Notes: a model not told the origin generated them from the sequence alone. A DNA stretch of 15,000 nucleotides from Acropora yongei (GCA_014634225.1 BLFN01000375.1:125562-140561); one strand, 5' to 3'; counted from the first letter of the stretch, positions 1-7,132 are shown. Program-made: numbers and translations.

Positions 1-1
1 C

Positions 2-75
2 ACCCCCGTGGCGCAATGGACTAGCGTGTTGGACTTCTAATTCAAAGGTTGTGGGTTCGAGTCCCACCGGGGGTG
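2..75 (+). tRNA. tRNA-Arg(TCT)
   Basis: The cloverleaf folds completely. The acceptor ACCCCCG (2-8) pairs with CGGGGGT (68-74) and the discriminator is G75. The D stem is GCGC/GCGT (11-14, 24-27). The anticodon stem TTGGA/TTCAA encloses the loop CTTCTAA, giving anticodon TCT at 36-38. The T arm GTGGG-TTCGAGT-CCCAC is at 51-67. The body is close to metazoan tRNA-Arg(TCT), and the B box GGTTCGAGTCC is intact. One oddity is that no run of four T follows until about 682, some 600 bases downstream, where a Pol III gene normally has one within a few tens of bases. It may therefore be a pseudogene, or the head of a tRNA-derived SINE, rather than a working single gene. Confidence 0.85.
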
Positions 76-291
76 AATGGGTTAGAAATTACAAGCTCTT
101 CTAATACTGCTTATTGTACACTTCTTTGAGTCAGCAGCTGCAGCGCTGCAAAGGTTGCTGTGCAGCATGATAGATGAGGTGTACACAAACCAAATAGCGC
201 ACCGACGAAGTGTTATTATGCAAGTGAAGAGTTTAAAATGGTCATTTGAAGTTTCCAGCCTATATATCTTCAAATTATCCTTGCACGAACA
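40..291 (+). repeat. Direct repeat copy A: tRNA-Arg 3' half plus ~215 bp flank
   Basis: The sequence from the tRNA-Arg anticodon arm through GCACGAACA (about 283-291) recurs at 1153-1422 in the same orientation. The copies differ by scattered substitutions, a TATA insertion here and a 22-nt insertion in the other copy. The shared body includes a GTCAGCAGCTGC stretch. It could be a segmental duplication of a tRNA locus or a tRNA-Arg-headed SINE. The missing Pol III terminator after the tRNA favours the second reading but does not prove it. Confidence 0.9.
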
Positions 292-857
292 TGCCTTGGC
301 AAGCCGCTGACAAGCTCTTTGAAGAGGCATCAGCGAAAGAATCGGTTCTGTTGCCTAAGCGTCTGTGGCTAGCTTATTCATCTGCAGCCTCCAAAGTTAT
401 TCCAAGCCAGATGCGTTGCTGAACTTTCGTTACTGTTCCGTCGTAGAGTTTGTCTGAGTAAATGCATTTAGAAGTGGGTGCTCTTTAACTGAAAACCCCG
501 CCGATGGTTTGCCAAGGCTCGTGATTCGAGATGGGAAAAAGCCCTAATTGCCTTTGTGTATTCAAATTCCATTTGACCCCTTGCTGAATGAAGTCTCTAC
601 TCTTCAATATTCTTTACAGAACGATTGTCGTACAACTGTCAACACATTGCGTGTCTCTCTCTGCACGTCAAGGATGGAAGCTTTTGTTTCAATTCCAATT
701 AACTTGAATTCTTGAACGAAGAGGCATCTCTTGTAACCTTGCTGACGAGACCAAATGTAGACTAACTAGAGCGGGGGTGCCTGTGTATCTCTTCCTATGA
801 ACTTTGGTTGGAGTTTAAAAAGTTAAAATCGACTATGCCAGGCAGCCACAATTCAAT
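292..857. other. No recognisable feature
   Basis: I see no coding signature, RNA gene or clear element here on either strand. The short open frames carry no domain-like sequence. An 11-mer GAAGAGGCATC occurs at about 319 and again at about 718, which may be chance. Confidence 0.5.
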
Positions 858-862
858 AAAAA
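858..862 (-). terminator. Pol III T5 terminator of the tRNA-Trp-like gene
   Basis: On the minus strand a run of five T begins 8 nt after the discriminator base of the tRNA at 870-941. This is the expected position and form of an RNA polymerase III terminator, so the tRNA retains a complete transcription unit. Confidence 0.7.
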
Positions 863-869
863 CCATTAG

Positions 870-941
870 TGACCCCGACATGACTTGAACACGCAGCCTT
901 CTGATCTTGAGTCAGACGCGCCACCATTGCGCCACGGAGTC
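870..941 (-). tRNA. tRNA-Trp body with CAA (Leu) anticodon
   Basis: Read on the minus strand, this 72-nt RNA folds without mismatch in the acceptor (GACTCCG/CGGGGTC with one G-U), D stem (GCGC/GCGC), anticodon stem (TCTGA/TCAGA) and T stem (GCGTG/CATGT with G-U pairs). The discriminator is A. The body closely follows animal cytosolic tRNA-Trp, including GTCTGACT...AGATCAGAAGG and GCGTGTTCAAGTC. The anticodon loop is CTCAAGA, however, so the anticodon is CAA (leucine UUG) where tRNA-Trp has CCA. It has no long variable arm, so it is not a class II tRNA-Leu. A T5 terminator follows. It may be an anticodon-mutated tRNA-Trp copy, an isodecoder-like gene or a non-coding relic. Charging by TrpRS would be expected to suffer, because CCA is a main identity element. 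Confidence 0.85.
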
Positions 942-1021
942 AGTTGGAGAAGAGCACAATGAAGTATGTTTGAAGAATTTTCATGAGTTGTTTTCGGAAA
1001 GCTACTCACACCTGTACATCG

Positions 1022-1152
1022 CAATAGCTTAGAAACCTCAAAGAGCGCAATGCGGTTTTGGATGGATAGATGGTCACGTGACCAGCTGCAACCAGGGTCT
1101 CTGTTCCAACGGCCAAGGGAGGCAGAGAAGAGAGACCCTGGGAACGAGGCTG
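1022..1152. repeat. Dispersed repeat with 11-bp inverted repeat
   Basis: CCAGGGTCTCT (1092-1102) and AGAGACCCTGG (1131-1141) form a perfect inverted repeat around a 28-nt purine-rich loop, followed by GAACGAGGCTG. I recognise this layout from memory as a very common short repeat of coral genomes; a repeat search would confirm it. The right edge at 1152 coincides with the point where the truncated tRNA-Arg copy begins, so this repeat marks that breakpoint. The left edge is approximate. Confidence 0.55.
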
Positions 1153-1188
1153 ATTCAAAGGTTGTATGTTCGAGTCCCACCGGGGGTG
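1153..1188 (+). pseudogene. tRNA-Arg 3' half (truncated)
   Basis: This matches 40-75 of the intact tRNA-Arg: half of the anticodon stem, the variable loop, T arm and acceptor 3' strand CGGGGGT plus G. The 5' half is absent. The T stem is damaged (GTATG against CCCAC), so it cannot be a functional tRNA. The break lies in the anticodon arm, directly at the end of the dispersed repeat. Confidence 0.85.
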
Positions 1189-1422
1189 AATGGGTTAGAA
1201 ATTACTAGCTCTTCTAATACTGCTTGTTGTACACTTCTTTGAGTCAGCAGCTGCATCGCTGCAAAGGTTGCTGTACTGCATGATAGATGAGGTGCACACA
1301 AACCAAATAGCGCACAGACGAAGTGTTACTATGCTAGTAAAGAGTTTAAAATTGCATTTTGCATAACTGGCAATGGTCATTTGAGGTTTCCAGCCTATCT
1401 TCAAATTATCCTTGCACGAACA
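1153..1422 (+). repeat. Direct repeat copy B (with tRNA-Arg 3' half)
   Basis: This is the second copy of the unit at 40-291. It carries a 22-nt insertion around 1350-1372 that is absent from copy A and lacks the TATA of copy A. It ends at GAACA, immediately before a tRNA-Leu 5' half. At the corresponding point copy A runs into unrelated sequence. Confidence 0.9.
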
Positions 1423-1423
1423 G

Positions 1424-1470
1424 GTCAGAATGGCCGAGCGGTCTAAGGCGCTGAGTTTAGGTCGGAGTCT
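1424..1470 (+). pseudogene. tRNA-Leu(TAG) 5' half
   Basis: GTCAGAA (acceptor 5' strand), TG, then the D arm GCCGAGCGGTCTAAGGC are typical of animal tRNA-Leu. They are followed by the anticodon loop TTTAGGT (1456-1462), giving TAG. The anticodon stem CTGAG/CGGAG has two mismatches. After TCT at 1468-1470 the tRNA stops and unrelated sequence starts, beginning with the ATG of a retrotransposon ORF1. The A box is present, while the contiguous T arm and 3' acceptor are missing. It is not functional as it stands. Confidence 0.8.
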
Positions 1471-1471
1471 A

Positions 1472-2287
1472 ATGAAGTGTTATTGTCGCGCGGCGTTGGG
1501 GACTTGTGCCCCTCTTAGTCCGTGCGTTGCACGAAAGATAGGTTACCGCGCTTTAGTTCCTCCTGGGGTGCGTGTTCGCGTCACTGTGCGCGATCCGGCT
1601 TTCTTGGAGGAACTGTTGTCTAATGACTTTGTTTTTGAGGGCAGAGTATTCTCATGCGCCCTTGCTGGCGTTTATGTTGTTCCAGTCCATTTATGTGACA
1701 TCCCAGTCTAGTTGGCGGATGAGTCTGTCAAGACCACTTTCTCGGCCTTTGGCGATGTGTTTGCTGTCAGTCCTGTTTTTTCAAAGACCTCTCATCAGTA
1801 CGTAATGGAAACCGTATTCTGCTTATGTCCGTTCGTGAATCCATCCCGTCATCTCTCAATGTCCTTGGTTTTCAATGCCATACGTGGTACCCTGGTCAGC
1901 TCGTCAAGTGTTCTGTGTGTCGTGAGTCTGGTTATTTGCCATGTGCCTGTCCCCTCGGACCTGTGCCGGCGTTGTAATCAGCCCAGTCATGTGGCCCGGG
2001 AGTGTGTGCGGGCTTGGGGCCAGCCTCGTCCTCCGTATTCCGTTCCTGTTTCTTCACCGCCCGATTCTGCTCCTGTTCCTGTTTCTTTGGATGTTGACGA
2101 CTTGTCCTCTGTCTCCTGGGACTGTCCTGACCCGTCCATTACCTTTGAAGACCCTCCGCGTAGACCTCGTGTTTAGCATGTCAAACATCTTTCTGCTCCT
2201 ACAACCGCCTTTCCGTTTTCTGCTCGTAAAGTTCCTGTCATTCCGAAGTCTGCATCTGTTTCTTTTAGTAAGAGAGTAGTTTTGTGA
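1472..2287 (+). pseudogene. Non-LTR retrotransposon ORF1 (zinc-knuckle), decayed
   Basis: This is the nucleic-acid-binding ORF1 of a LINE-type element. From the ATG at 1472, frame 2 gives a folded-domain-like stretch (VRVRVTVRDPAFLEELL, then VHLCDIPV). A TAG at 1709-1711 interrupts it and the same frame continues (ADESVKTTFSAFGDVFAVSP). Between about 1800 and 1955 the sensible frame shifts: it reads ILLMSVRESIPSSLNVLGF and a first knuckle CSVC...CAC (CX2CX4-Y-X4C, with His replaced by Tyr). Near 1957 it returns to frame 2 with the second knuckle CRRCNQPSHVAREC (CX2CX4HX4C), then Pro/Ser-rich sequence. A second TAG at 2174 is followed by in-frame sequence to a TGA at 2285-2287. Two nonsense codons and two frameshifts make it a dead copy. 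Two tandem knuckles after an RRM-like region are typical of Tx1/L1-type and related ORF1 proteins. The clade cannot be fixed without ORF2, which I do not see here. Confidence 0.75.
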
Positions 2288-2341
2288 TTTTGTTGTGGGG
2301 AGTTTTTGTGCTGAGTGTTTGCTGAATGTTTGTGTTGGAGG

Positions 2342-2358
2342 CGGGGTTCGATTCCCCG
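2342..2358 (+). other. tRNA T-arm-like hairpin / B box
   Basis: CGGGG-TTCGATT-CCCCG is a perfect 5-bp stem with the 7-nt loop of a T arm and contains the B box GGTTCGATTCC. The preceding GGAGGCG resembles the end of a tRNA-Leu variable arm. The next seven bases, GCGAGTT, do not pair with the GTCAGAA of the tRNA-Leu half at 1424. It could be the 3' half of a tRNA-Leu or an unrelated Pol III or SINE fragment. Confidence 0.45.
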
Positions 2359-2365
2359 GCGAGTT

Positions 2366-2791
2366 TGGCGTGCTGGTGCACCCCCCCTTAAGACGAGTCG
2401 TTTTCTGTTCGGAATGTCTGGCTGGCAGTGCACTCCCCACTCGGGGCCCGGCCATTGGCCTTAAAAACAAAAAAACTTTATAAGAACCCTAGAGCAGCAA
2501 ACTGTCGCGGAACAGACTGTCTCCTTATGTTCGTGTTGTCTTAGGATTTCACTTAATAATTTTTCCTTTCTATGGCGGTGTCCTCGTGGACGTTGTTAGA
2601 AGGATTCAGCACTGAGAGTAATTTTCTGGGACTGATCACAAAGTGTGCCTTTTTTTAAATTAATTCACATTCTTTCGTGCCTGTAGGCTAGGATCTACAT
2701 ATGTCAAGAGCAGGATCTGCGAAATAATTTTGTGTTTTAAGTGAAATCTTACTTTTCTTCTGTTCAAGTAGCATTACTTTGTCTTGTAAAA
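2366..2791. other. No recognisable gene
   Basis: A C7 run lies at about 2380 and an A-rich stretch (AAAAACAAAAAAAC) at about 2463-2476. The A-rich stretch might be the tail of a retroelement insertion. Otherwise this is AT-rich sequence without coding or RNA signals that I can support. Confidence 0.4.

Positions 2792-2826
<35 letters not shown>
2792..2826. repeat. Interstitial telomeric repeat (CCCTAA)5
   Basis: There are five complete CCCTAA units plus a leading CTAA, with one extra A at 2808. TTAGGG is the animal telomere repeat, including in cnidarians. The tract is short and internal, flanked by unique-looking sequence, so it is interstitial here. Such tracts arise by telomerase-assisted break repair or ancient fusion. 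Confidence 0.95.
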
Positions 2827-2893
2827 CAAAGAAAAAAACAAAGCTCATAGACACTTTAAGTAAGAGATAAAGCCCGAGAACGCAGGAATTAAG

Positions 2894-2936
2894 CCATGTA
2901 CATCCCGAGGGCCTATGGCCCTCGTGATGTATATGG
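2894..2936. repeat. Long perfect-like hairpin, 20-bp stem
   Basis: The arms CCATGTACATCCCGAGGGCC (2894-2913) and 2917-2936 are inverted complements around a TAT loop, with one mismatch (C2905/T2925) and one G-U pair. The stem is long and the loop tiny, so an RNA copy would fold tightly. It lies some 40 bp before the left member of the direct repeats flanking the recombinase gene. It could be a short foldback element or an element end. Confidence 0.8.
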
Positions 2937-2982
2937 AGTAAAACCGACATTCGATGGGTTTGTCTAACTTATTTCATGATAT

Positions 2983-3014
2983 TATTCATGAGGTATAGGT
3001 TACATAAAGGTCGT
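2983..3014 (+). repeat. Left ~32-bp direct repeat flanking the recombinase gene
   Basis: TATTCATGA-G-GTATA followed by TTACATAAAGGTCGT recurs with few differences at 5699-5732, after the recombinase gene. Both are in the same orientation, about 2.7 kb apart. They could be terminal or subterminal repeats of the element or copies of an unrelated dispersed repeat. Both are AT-rich, so some similarity may be coincidental. Confidence 0.5.
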
Positions 3015-3773
3015 CTTTCACAGGGCAATAATTGACAACTTGTTTCTGACCTCTGTTTGTTTGTCATTTTTTTGATCCTAGAGCAGACGATGACGTATTT
3101 CATTGTAAGTATTGTAAAGAATTTCACAAAGCATCGAGAATGGGCGTTTCACGGGTCAGAAATTGTTGAACCACTTGTTGTCACAACGGAGAACAATAGC
3201 GAATTGTTTGTTTGCTAAGCCGACAAGAATCAAATTTCAAACCTTTTGTGTTTTTTTTATTTATGTCGTGTTATTTTTGGGGGGCCTGTAAACTTGTGAG
3301 AGAGGCAATGGACAGTGACGACGAAATTTTCCTAACGCAAAATACTTTCTCTCATGAGCCTTTTTCTCCTGAGTTGAATTTTGAAGAGTTAGTGGGCGAC
3401 TTTACAGAAGTAAGTGAACGAGGTAGTGTTGAAGTCGAAAGGAAAGAAAATCCTGGGCGTAATATCGTTGTTGTTTGTGATATTGATGTCGAGAAGAGAA
3501 GAGAGTCCAGAACACCGGTAAACAAAAGTTAATAGTTCTTGGGCGGTACGTTGCTGGTAGGAATGGGCCGTCGAACGCAATGTAAAAGTTAAAAAGAATA
3601 ACAGCAAAGAAAAATACTACGAAGTAAATCCTGACATTAAGAAAGTCGCTAATGAGCAGTTGACTACTGGCTTTGGAAGATTGTTTTGGAAATTCGGAAG
3701 AAGAAAGAACCTGGAAGCGTGTGTCTTCCTAATACCCTGTACCAGATGTGTTGTGGTTTACAGCGGTTCTTAA

Positions 3774-4205
3774 GGTGCCCACATCATCAAAATTTTTATT
3801 TTCTTATCTGATTCTATATATCACCCAATGAACGTCTGCGAAAGAAAAATGCGATTTCGATAAAATGCAATCTTTTTAGAAGTTTTAAAAATTTTAACTT
3901 AGTCGCTCATACCAAGTGCTGGAAAGGAGCATTTTGCATAGACTGCAAAGCTAGAATTACAGAGGTAAAACAGACGAGATAAGTCAAGCCTGAAGTCACG
4001 TGTTCCTTAATCTATGTCACAAATCTGAGCACGTCGATGATGTGATCAGCGGCACGGGTAGATCGCAATAAAATAGGATTTTCAGGTTTTTAAATCTTCA
4101 TAGAAAAATCGCTTTTTATCCAAATCGAAATTTTTTTTCGCCAAAGTTCATTGTATGGAATATAGGATCAGATATGAAAATAAAAATTTTAACGATGTGG
4201 GCACT
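3774..4205. mobile_element. 432-bp MITE, TTAA target site, ~100-bp TIRs
   Basis: TTAA is present at 3770-3773 and 4206-4209. Inside, GGTGCCCACATC at the left end matches the reverse complement of the right end (AGTGCCCACATC). The similarity extends about 100 bp inward (AAAATTTTTATTTTC, then ATCTGAT-CTATAT, CAATGAAC and so on). There is no internal coding. TTAA duplications are characteristic of piggyBac-type elements, so this is probably a non-autonomous member of that group. The TIR tip differs from textbook piggyBac CCCT/CCYT ends, so the superfamily remains inferred. It sits inside the recombinase coding region and splits an LR codon pair. Confidence 0.85.
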
Positions 4206-4761
4206 TTAAGGGACAATGGTCGGACAGGATAGAACGTTTTATAGGGACCTACATTCAAACATTTTTAAGATTGCCTGGATGCCGAAATGAAGCGGCTTAC
4301 GAACATCGATCGGGGGAGGTTCCACGGTAAAGCAAGCAGAGCCATTGTGCGAGGATCAAGGGCAAAAGCTTTAGAATTTAGGATTATTAGGAGAGGACTT
4401 ACCTAGTGTATTGCTAAACACTATGGTATTCCCAATTGCAAAGAACTTTTCACTTCGTAGTGGAAGGGAACATCGTAAGCTTAAGTTTAGTCAACTAACG
4501 TTGGTGCCTGGGACAGACAGAGAGCCGGAAAAGCTGGTTTATGTGTCTTTTGCTTAATTGGAGAAAAGAACAACTTTGGAGGATTGAAACACCGTAACGT
4601 AAGGCAGAAACGAATCGAGTATTACGCCAATGACGAAGAACCTGCTATGTGTTTAGTCCGCCTCTATAAGAAGTACTTGGAGAAGTGTCCTTAGACTGCT
4701 GTCTACGGAAACAGAGTATTCTACCTGACTCCACGACAGAAATACAAGTCTACGGATGAAG

Positions 4762-4907
4762 GTATGGTACCTATATATATAGATCATTTACAATTCGGGT
4801 GCAAGAGGATAAAAATGTCAGTCAGTTTTAATGGTCGCAAACCGGAGACGGTAATTAGAAGTTTCAGTTTTGTTTCATATTTTTGTTTTTACTGTTAATT
4901 TTTGCAG
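4762..4907 (+). other. Spliceosomal intron in recombinase gene
   Basis: The donor is GATGAAG|GTATGG and the acceptor AATTTTTGCAG|TTTTG, preceded by a T-rich tract. Joining the flanks gives a phase 1 junction and continuous family-like sequence, STDE-V-LFTSTPVGHNKLG, matching the usual order of the DUF3504 domain. The 146-bp size is ordinary. Confidence 0.7.
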
Positions 4908-5508
4908 TTTTGTTTACATCGACTCCTGTTGGACACAACAAGCTTGGAAACGTTGTTAGGAAAATGTGTAAAGACGCAGGCCTACAGGGAAAATTCAGCA
5001 ATCACAGTCTGCGGACCACAACAGCAACCCGTGGAGTGGAAAAAGGAATCTCAGATAAGTTAATAGTGGAGCGTACCGGCCACCGAGATATGGGATCTTT
5101 ACAAAGGCGTCAGAGGCCGGATGTCTCTACCAAAATTGAGATTTCTGCAGCATTAAATTGTCGATCCGAAGGATCCGTAGCAGGAAGGGAAGCCGAGTCC
5201 TCGTTAAAAAGAGAAGTAGATCAGTTAGTTGATGACGAAGTAAAAAGATTTTGCCAAGATGACAACAACGTGACTGTAAAAGGATGAAACAGTGTTTTGT
5301 TCCAGAATTGCTGGTTTGTAATATCCAAAGACTTAAACACATAAAAAAGAGGAGTGAAAAAAAAGAGTGAACACATAACCTGCATGATATATAGGATACT
5401 ACCGTATTTTCTATAGTTGCAGAATAAATTTCTATATTTAATTTGTGTTAATAGGAGAAATTTTCTCAGAATGTTTGCCGGGGTCAAAGGACGTGTATGA
5501 TTTGCTTT

Positions 5509-5629
5509 AATTGCTGATTATAAATGGAAAGGAAATATTTGTATATTCCCCAGGGCAGCAGGGCAATATACAGATAAATACAGGGTATTTATATAGATAG
5601 TGCCCTTGCTGCATTTATAATCAGCAATT
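5509..5629. repeat. Foldback element, 18-bp terminal inverted repeats
   Basis: AATTGCTGATTATAAATG (5509-5526) is the exact reverse complement of 5612-5629. Further inside, GGGCAGCAGGGCAATATAC and TGCCCTTGCTGC give extra partial pairing. The 121-bp unit looks like a tiny MITE or foldback element. There is no coding capacity. Confidence 0.8.
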
Positions 5630-5698
5630 TATTCAATTCATCAGCCCCGCTCTTCCCTGCTACATTATCAAGCCCTCCCGGACTTTCGGTTAGCTAAA

Positions 5699-5732
5699 TA
5701 TTCATGAAGTATAAAAGTTAAATAAAGGTTGT
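5699..5732 (+). repeat. Right ~34-bp direct repeat flanking the recombinase gene
   Basis: This is the partner of 2983-3014: the same TATTCATGA-x-GTATA and TTA-x-ATAAAGGT-x-GT, with a 2-nt length difference. It lies about 410 bp after the recombinase stop codon. Confidence 0.5.
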
Positions 5733-5766
5733 TGAATAACAAAAGAACATGTGTGATTCATGAAAT

Positions 5767-5784
5767 AAAAGTGTTTACACTTTT
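5767..5784. repeat. 18-nt palindrome
   Basis: AAAAGTGT-TT-ACACTTTT has perfect 8-bp arms and a 2-nt centre. Its role is unknown. Confidence 0.6.
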
Positions 5785-6634
5785 GGGATACTTGGTCCAA
5801 TGGGACTTCATTTATGGGGGAAAAGTGTGTACTTCAAAGCCATCATACTAGAAGTCAATATTAGTGACAAGACTTGTTCACATGCACGAGCGATCAAGCG
5901 ACACAAGCAAATTAGGCGCTCATGGTTAATTATCTCTGTCAGTTTACAAATGGTGCACGAAAAGGCCTACACCTTCAAGGATACATGAAAAAGGTGTGCT
6001 CAAGAAAATGTTAATGTCCTTTCTTTTCCAGCTCTGCCGGCAAAATTATTTTGTTTTTCTTTGTTCATCTCAAGTGTGTGTTTATTCGTTTATCTGAGCT
6101 ACCCGTCACTACTTGTTTGTCTTCCCAATCCTGGTCTAAATCGCTGTCAGCGAGCGAACAACGCAGGACAGCGAAACACTCTCTGGTGTAGGTTATTCAA
6201 TGAAAGGAAAGTATTTACTTCATTAATTTAATTATTTTCCATACTACCCCGTTACAACAGAAGGCCGCTCGAAAGCAGCCATAGCAAAAAAAAGAAAATT
6301 TTTGTTTGTTTTTCTTTTTCTTTTTTCCAAAAAGTATTTAAAGTTAGGGAGAAAGCAATACATCATTTAAAAGCGAAGAAAATAAGCATCCAAAAACAAA
6401 TAACTTCTTTACTGAGAACTAAAACATTTTGTAAAAGAAAAATTTAAAGGAAAAGCACGCATTTTATTTGCTTTCTTCGAAATAAATTTAACGGGAAACT
6501 GATCAGGCACCAGTATTTTCGGATTTTTTTTTTCTTTTCAGTAATCCGGCGATAATGTTTGATATGATAACTCGATATGAGTGCCAAATTTCCGACCGGT
6601 TACTACGGCAACGAGACAGATCTGATTACGAATA
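5785..6634. other. No recognisable gene; AT-rich
   Basis: Long A and T runs occur (about 6285-6330). A 62-codon open frame at 5800-5988 has no family resemblance. I see no splice-supported exon or RNA gene. Confidence 0.4.
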
Positions 6635-6707
6635 ATTAAGACGGAATCCGCCAGACGTTGGAGTAACAAGTGGACAAAAATCTTGTACCAAGATTATTTA
6701 CATTGTA

Positions 6708-6722
<15 letters not shown>

Positions 6723-6730
<8 letters not shown>
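6723..6730. promoter_or_regulatory. CRE-like TGACGTCA overlapping an E-box
   Basis: A perfect CREB/ATF consensus palindrome TGACGTCA overlaps CACGTG (6719-6724). It lies inside a repeat element far from any recognised promoter, so function is unproven. Confidence 0.3.
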
Positions 6731-6748
<18 letters not shown>

Positions 6749-7062
6749 TCCTAACGAGGCTCCAAAGTTATTATCCGCATCAGGCATAAGATGGGGTAAA
6801 TTTATATCTTTTAACAAAGTTTCAGCTCAATGACTTGCTTCGTCTAAAAACAGGCACATTTTAATTTCACAGTTATGGCGGTGCGTGACATAAAGCTAAG
6901 AACGTGCACATTGAAAAATATATTTTCATCTCGGAAGTTTTTAGCCCTTTTAGAAGTTAAAGTAGAAGGAAAAGTGCTTATTTAAATTTTTGCTTGATCA
7001 GTTCAGACAATCAGTGGCTTAGATAGCCAAAGTAAGTTTCAGATGTTTACACTATTTCCCGC

Positions 7063-7078
7063 CCGCCATGTTGGTGTA

Positions 7079-7103
<25 letters not shown>
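7063..7103. repeat. Perfect 18-bp hairpin with two CGCCATGTT motifs
   Basis: CCGCCATGTTGGTGTACC (7063-7080) is the exact inverted complement of 7086-7103, with the 5-nt loop ACGGA. Each arm contains CGCCATGTT, which fits the YY1 core CGCCATNTT. It sits between the arms of the 1-kb inverted repeat. It could be a nested foldback element or a palindromic binding site. Confidence 0.85.

Positions 7104-7132
<29 letters not shown>

Larger units (their letters stand above)
3308..5287 (+). pseudogene. Crypton/DUF3504-type tyrosine recombinase gene, broken
   Basis: This family descends from Crypton tyrosine recombinases (in vertebrates, the KIAA1958, QRICH1 and ZMYM C-terminal regions). The pieces come in family order. 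An acidic N terminus starts with MDSDDEIFLTQNTF from the ATG at 3308. Then come an N-terminal core-binding part (NPDIKKVANEQLTTGFGRL, about 3627-3683) and the signature LPNTLYQMCCGLQRFLR (3725-3772). An inserted element interrupts here, followed by DNGR (4212 on), LDAEMKRLT, and the Arg box FSLRSGREHRKLKFSQL in frame 1. Next are GGLKHRNVRQKRIEYYAN and FYLTPRQKYKSTDE, an intron (4762-4907), and the C-terminal catalytic region VGHNKLG...NHSLRTTTATR...ERTGHRD. The catalytic HxxR (codons at 5003 and 5012) and H (5081) are kept. The place where the family carries the nucleophilic Tyr (SLQxYQRPD-like) has Arg (CGT at 5108-5110). Several stops (such as TAG at about 4375 and TAA at about 4553) and frameshifts show it is dead. 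The stop is TGA at 5285. Confidence 0.85.

Noticed and set aside
866..1180. Minus-strand 104-codon frame as a gene
   Set aside because: It runs through the tRNA-Trp body, the inverted dispersed repeat and the truncated tRNA-Arg; coding is an artefact.
2054..2470. Minus-strand 138-codon frame
   Set aside because: It is antisense to the zinc-knuckle ORF1 relic and has low-complexity Arg/Thr/Pro composition; a shadow frame.
2792..2826. True chromosome end
   Set aside because: Only five units, with genes and repeats on both sides.
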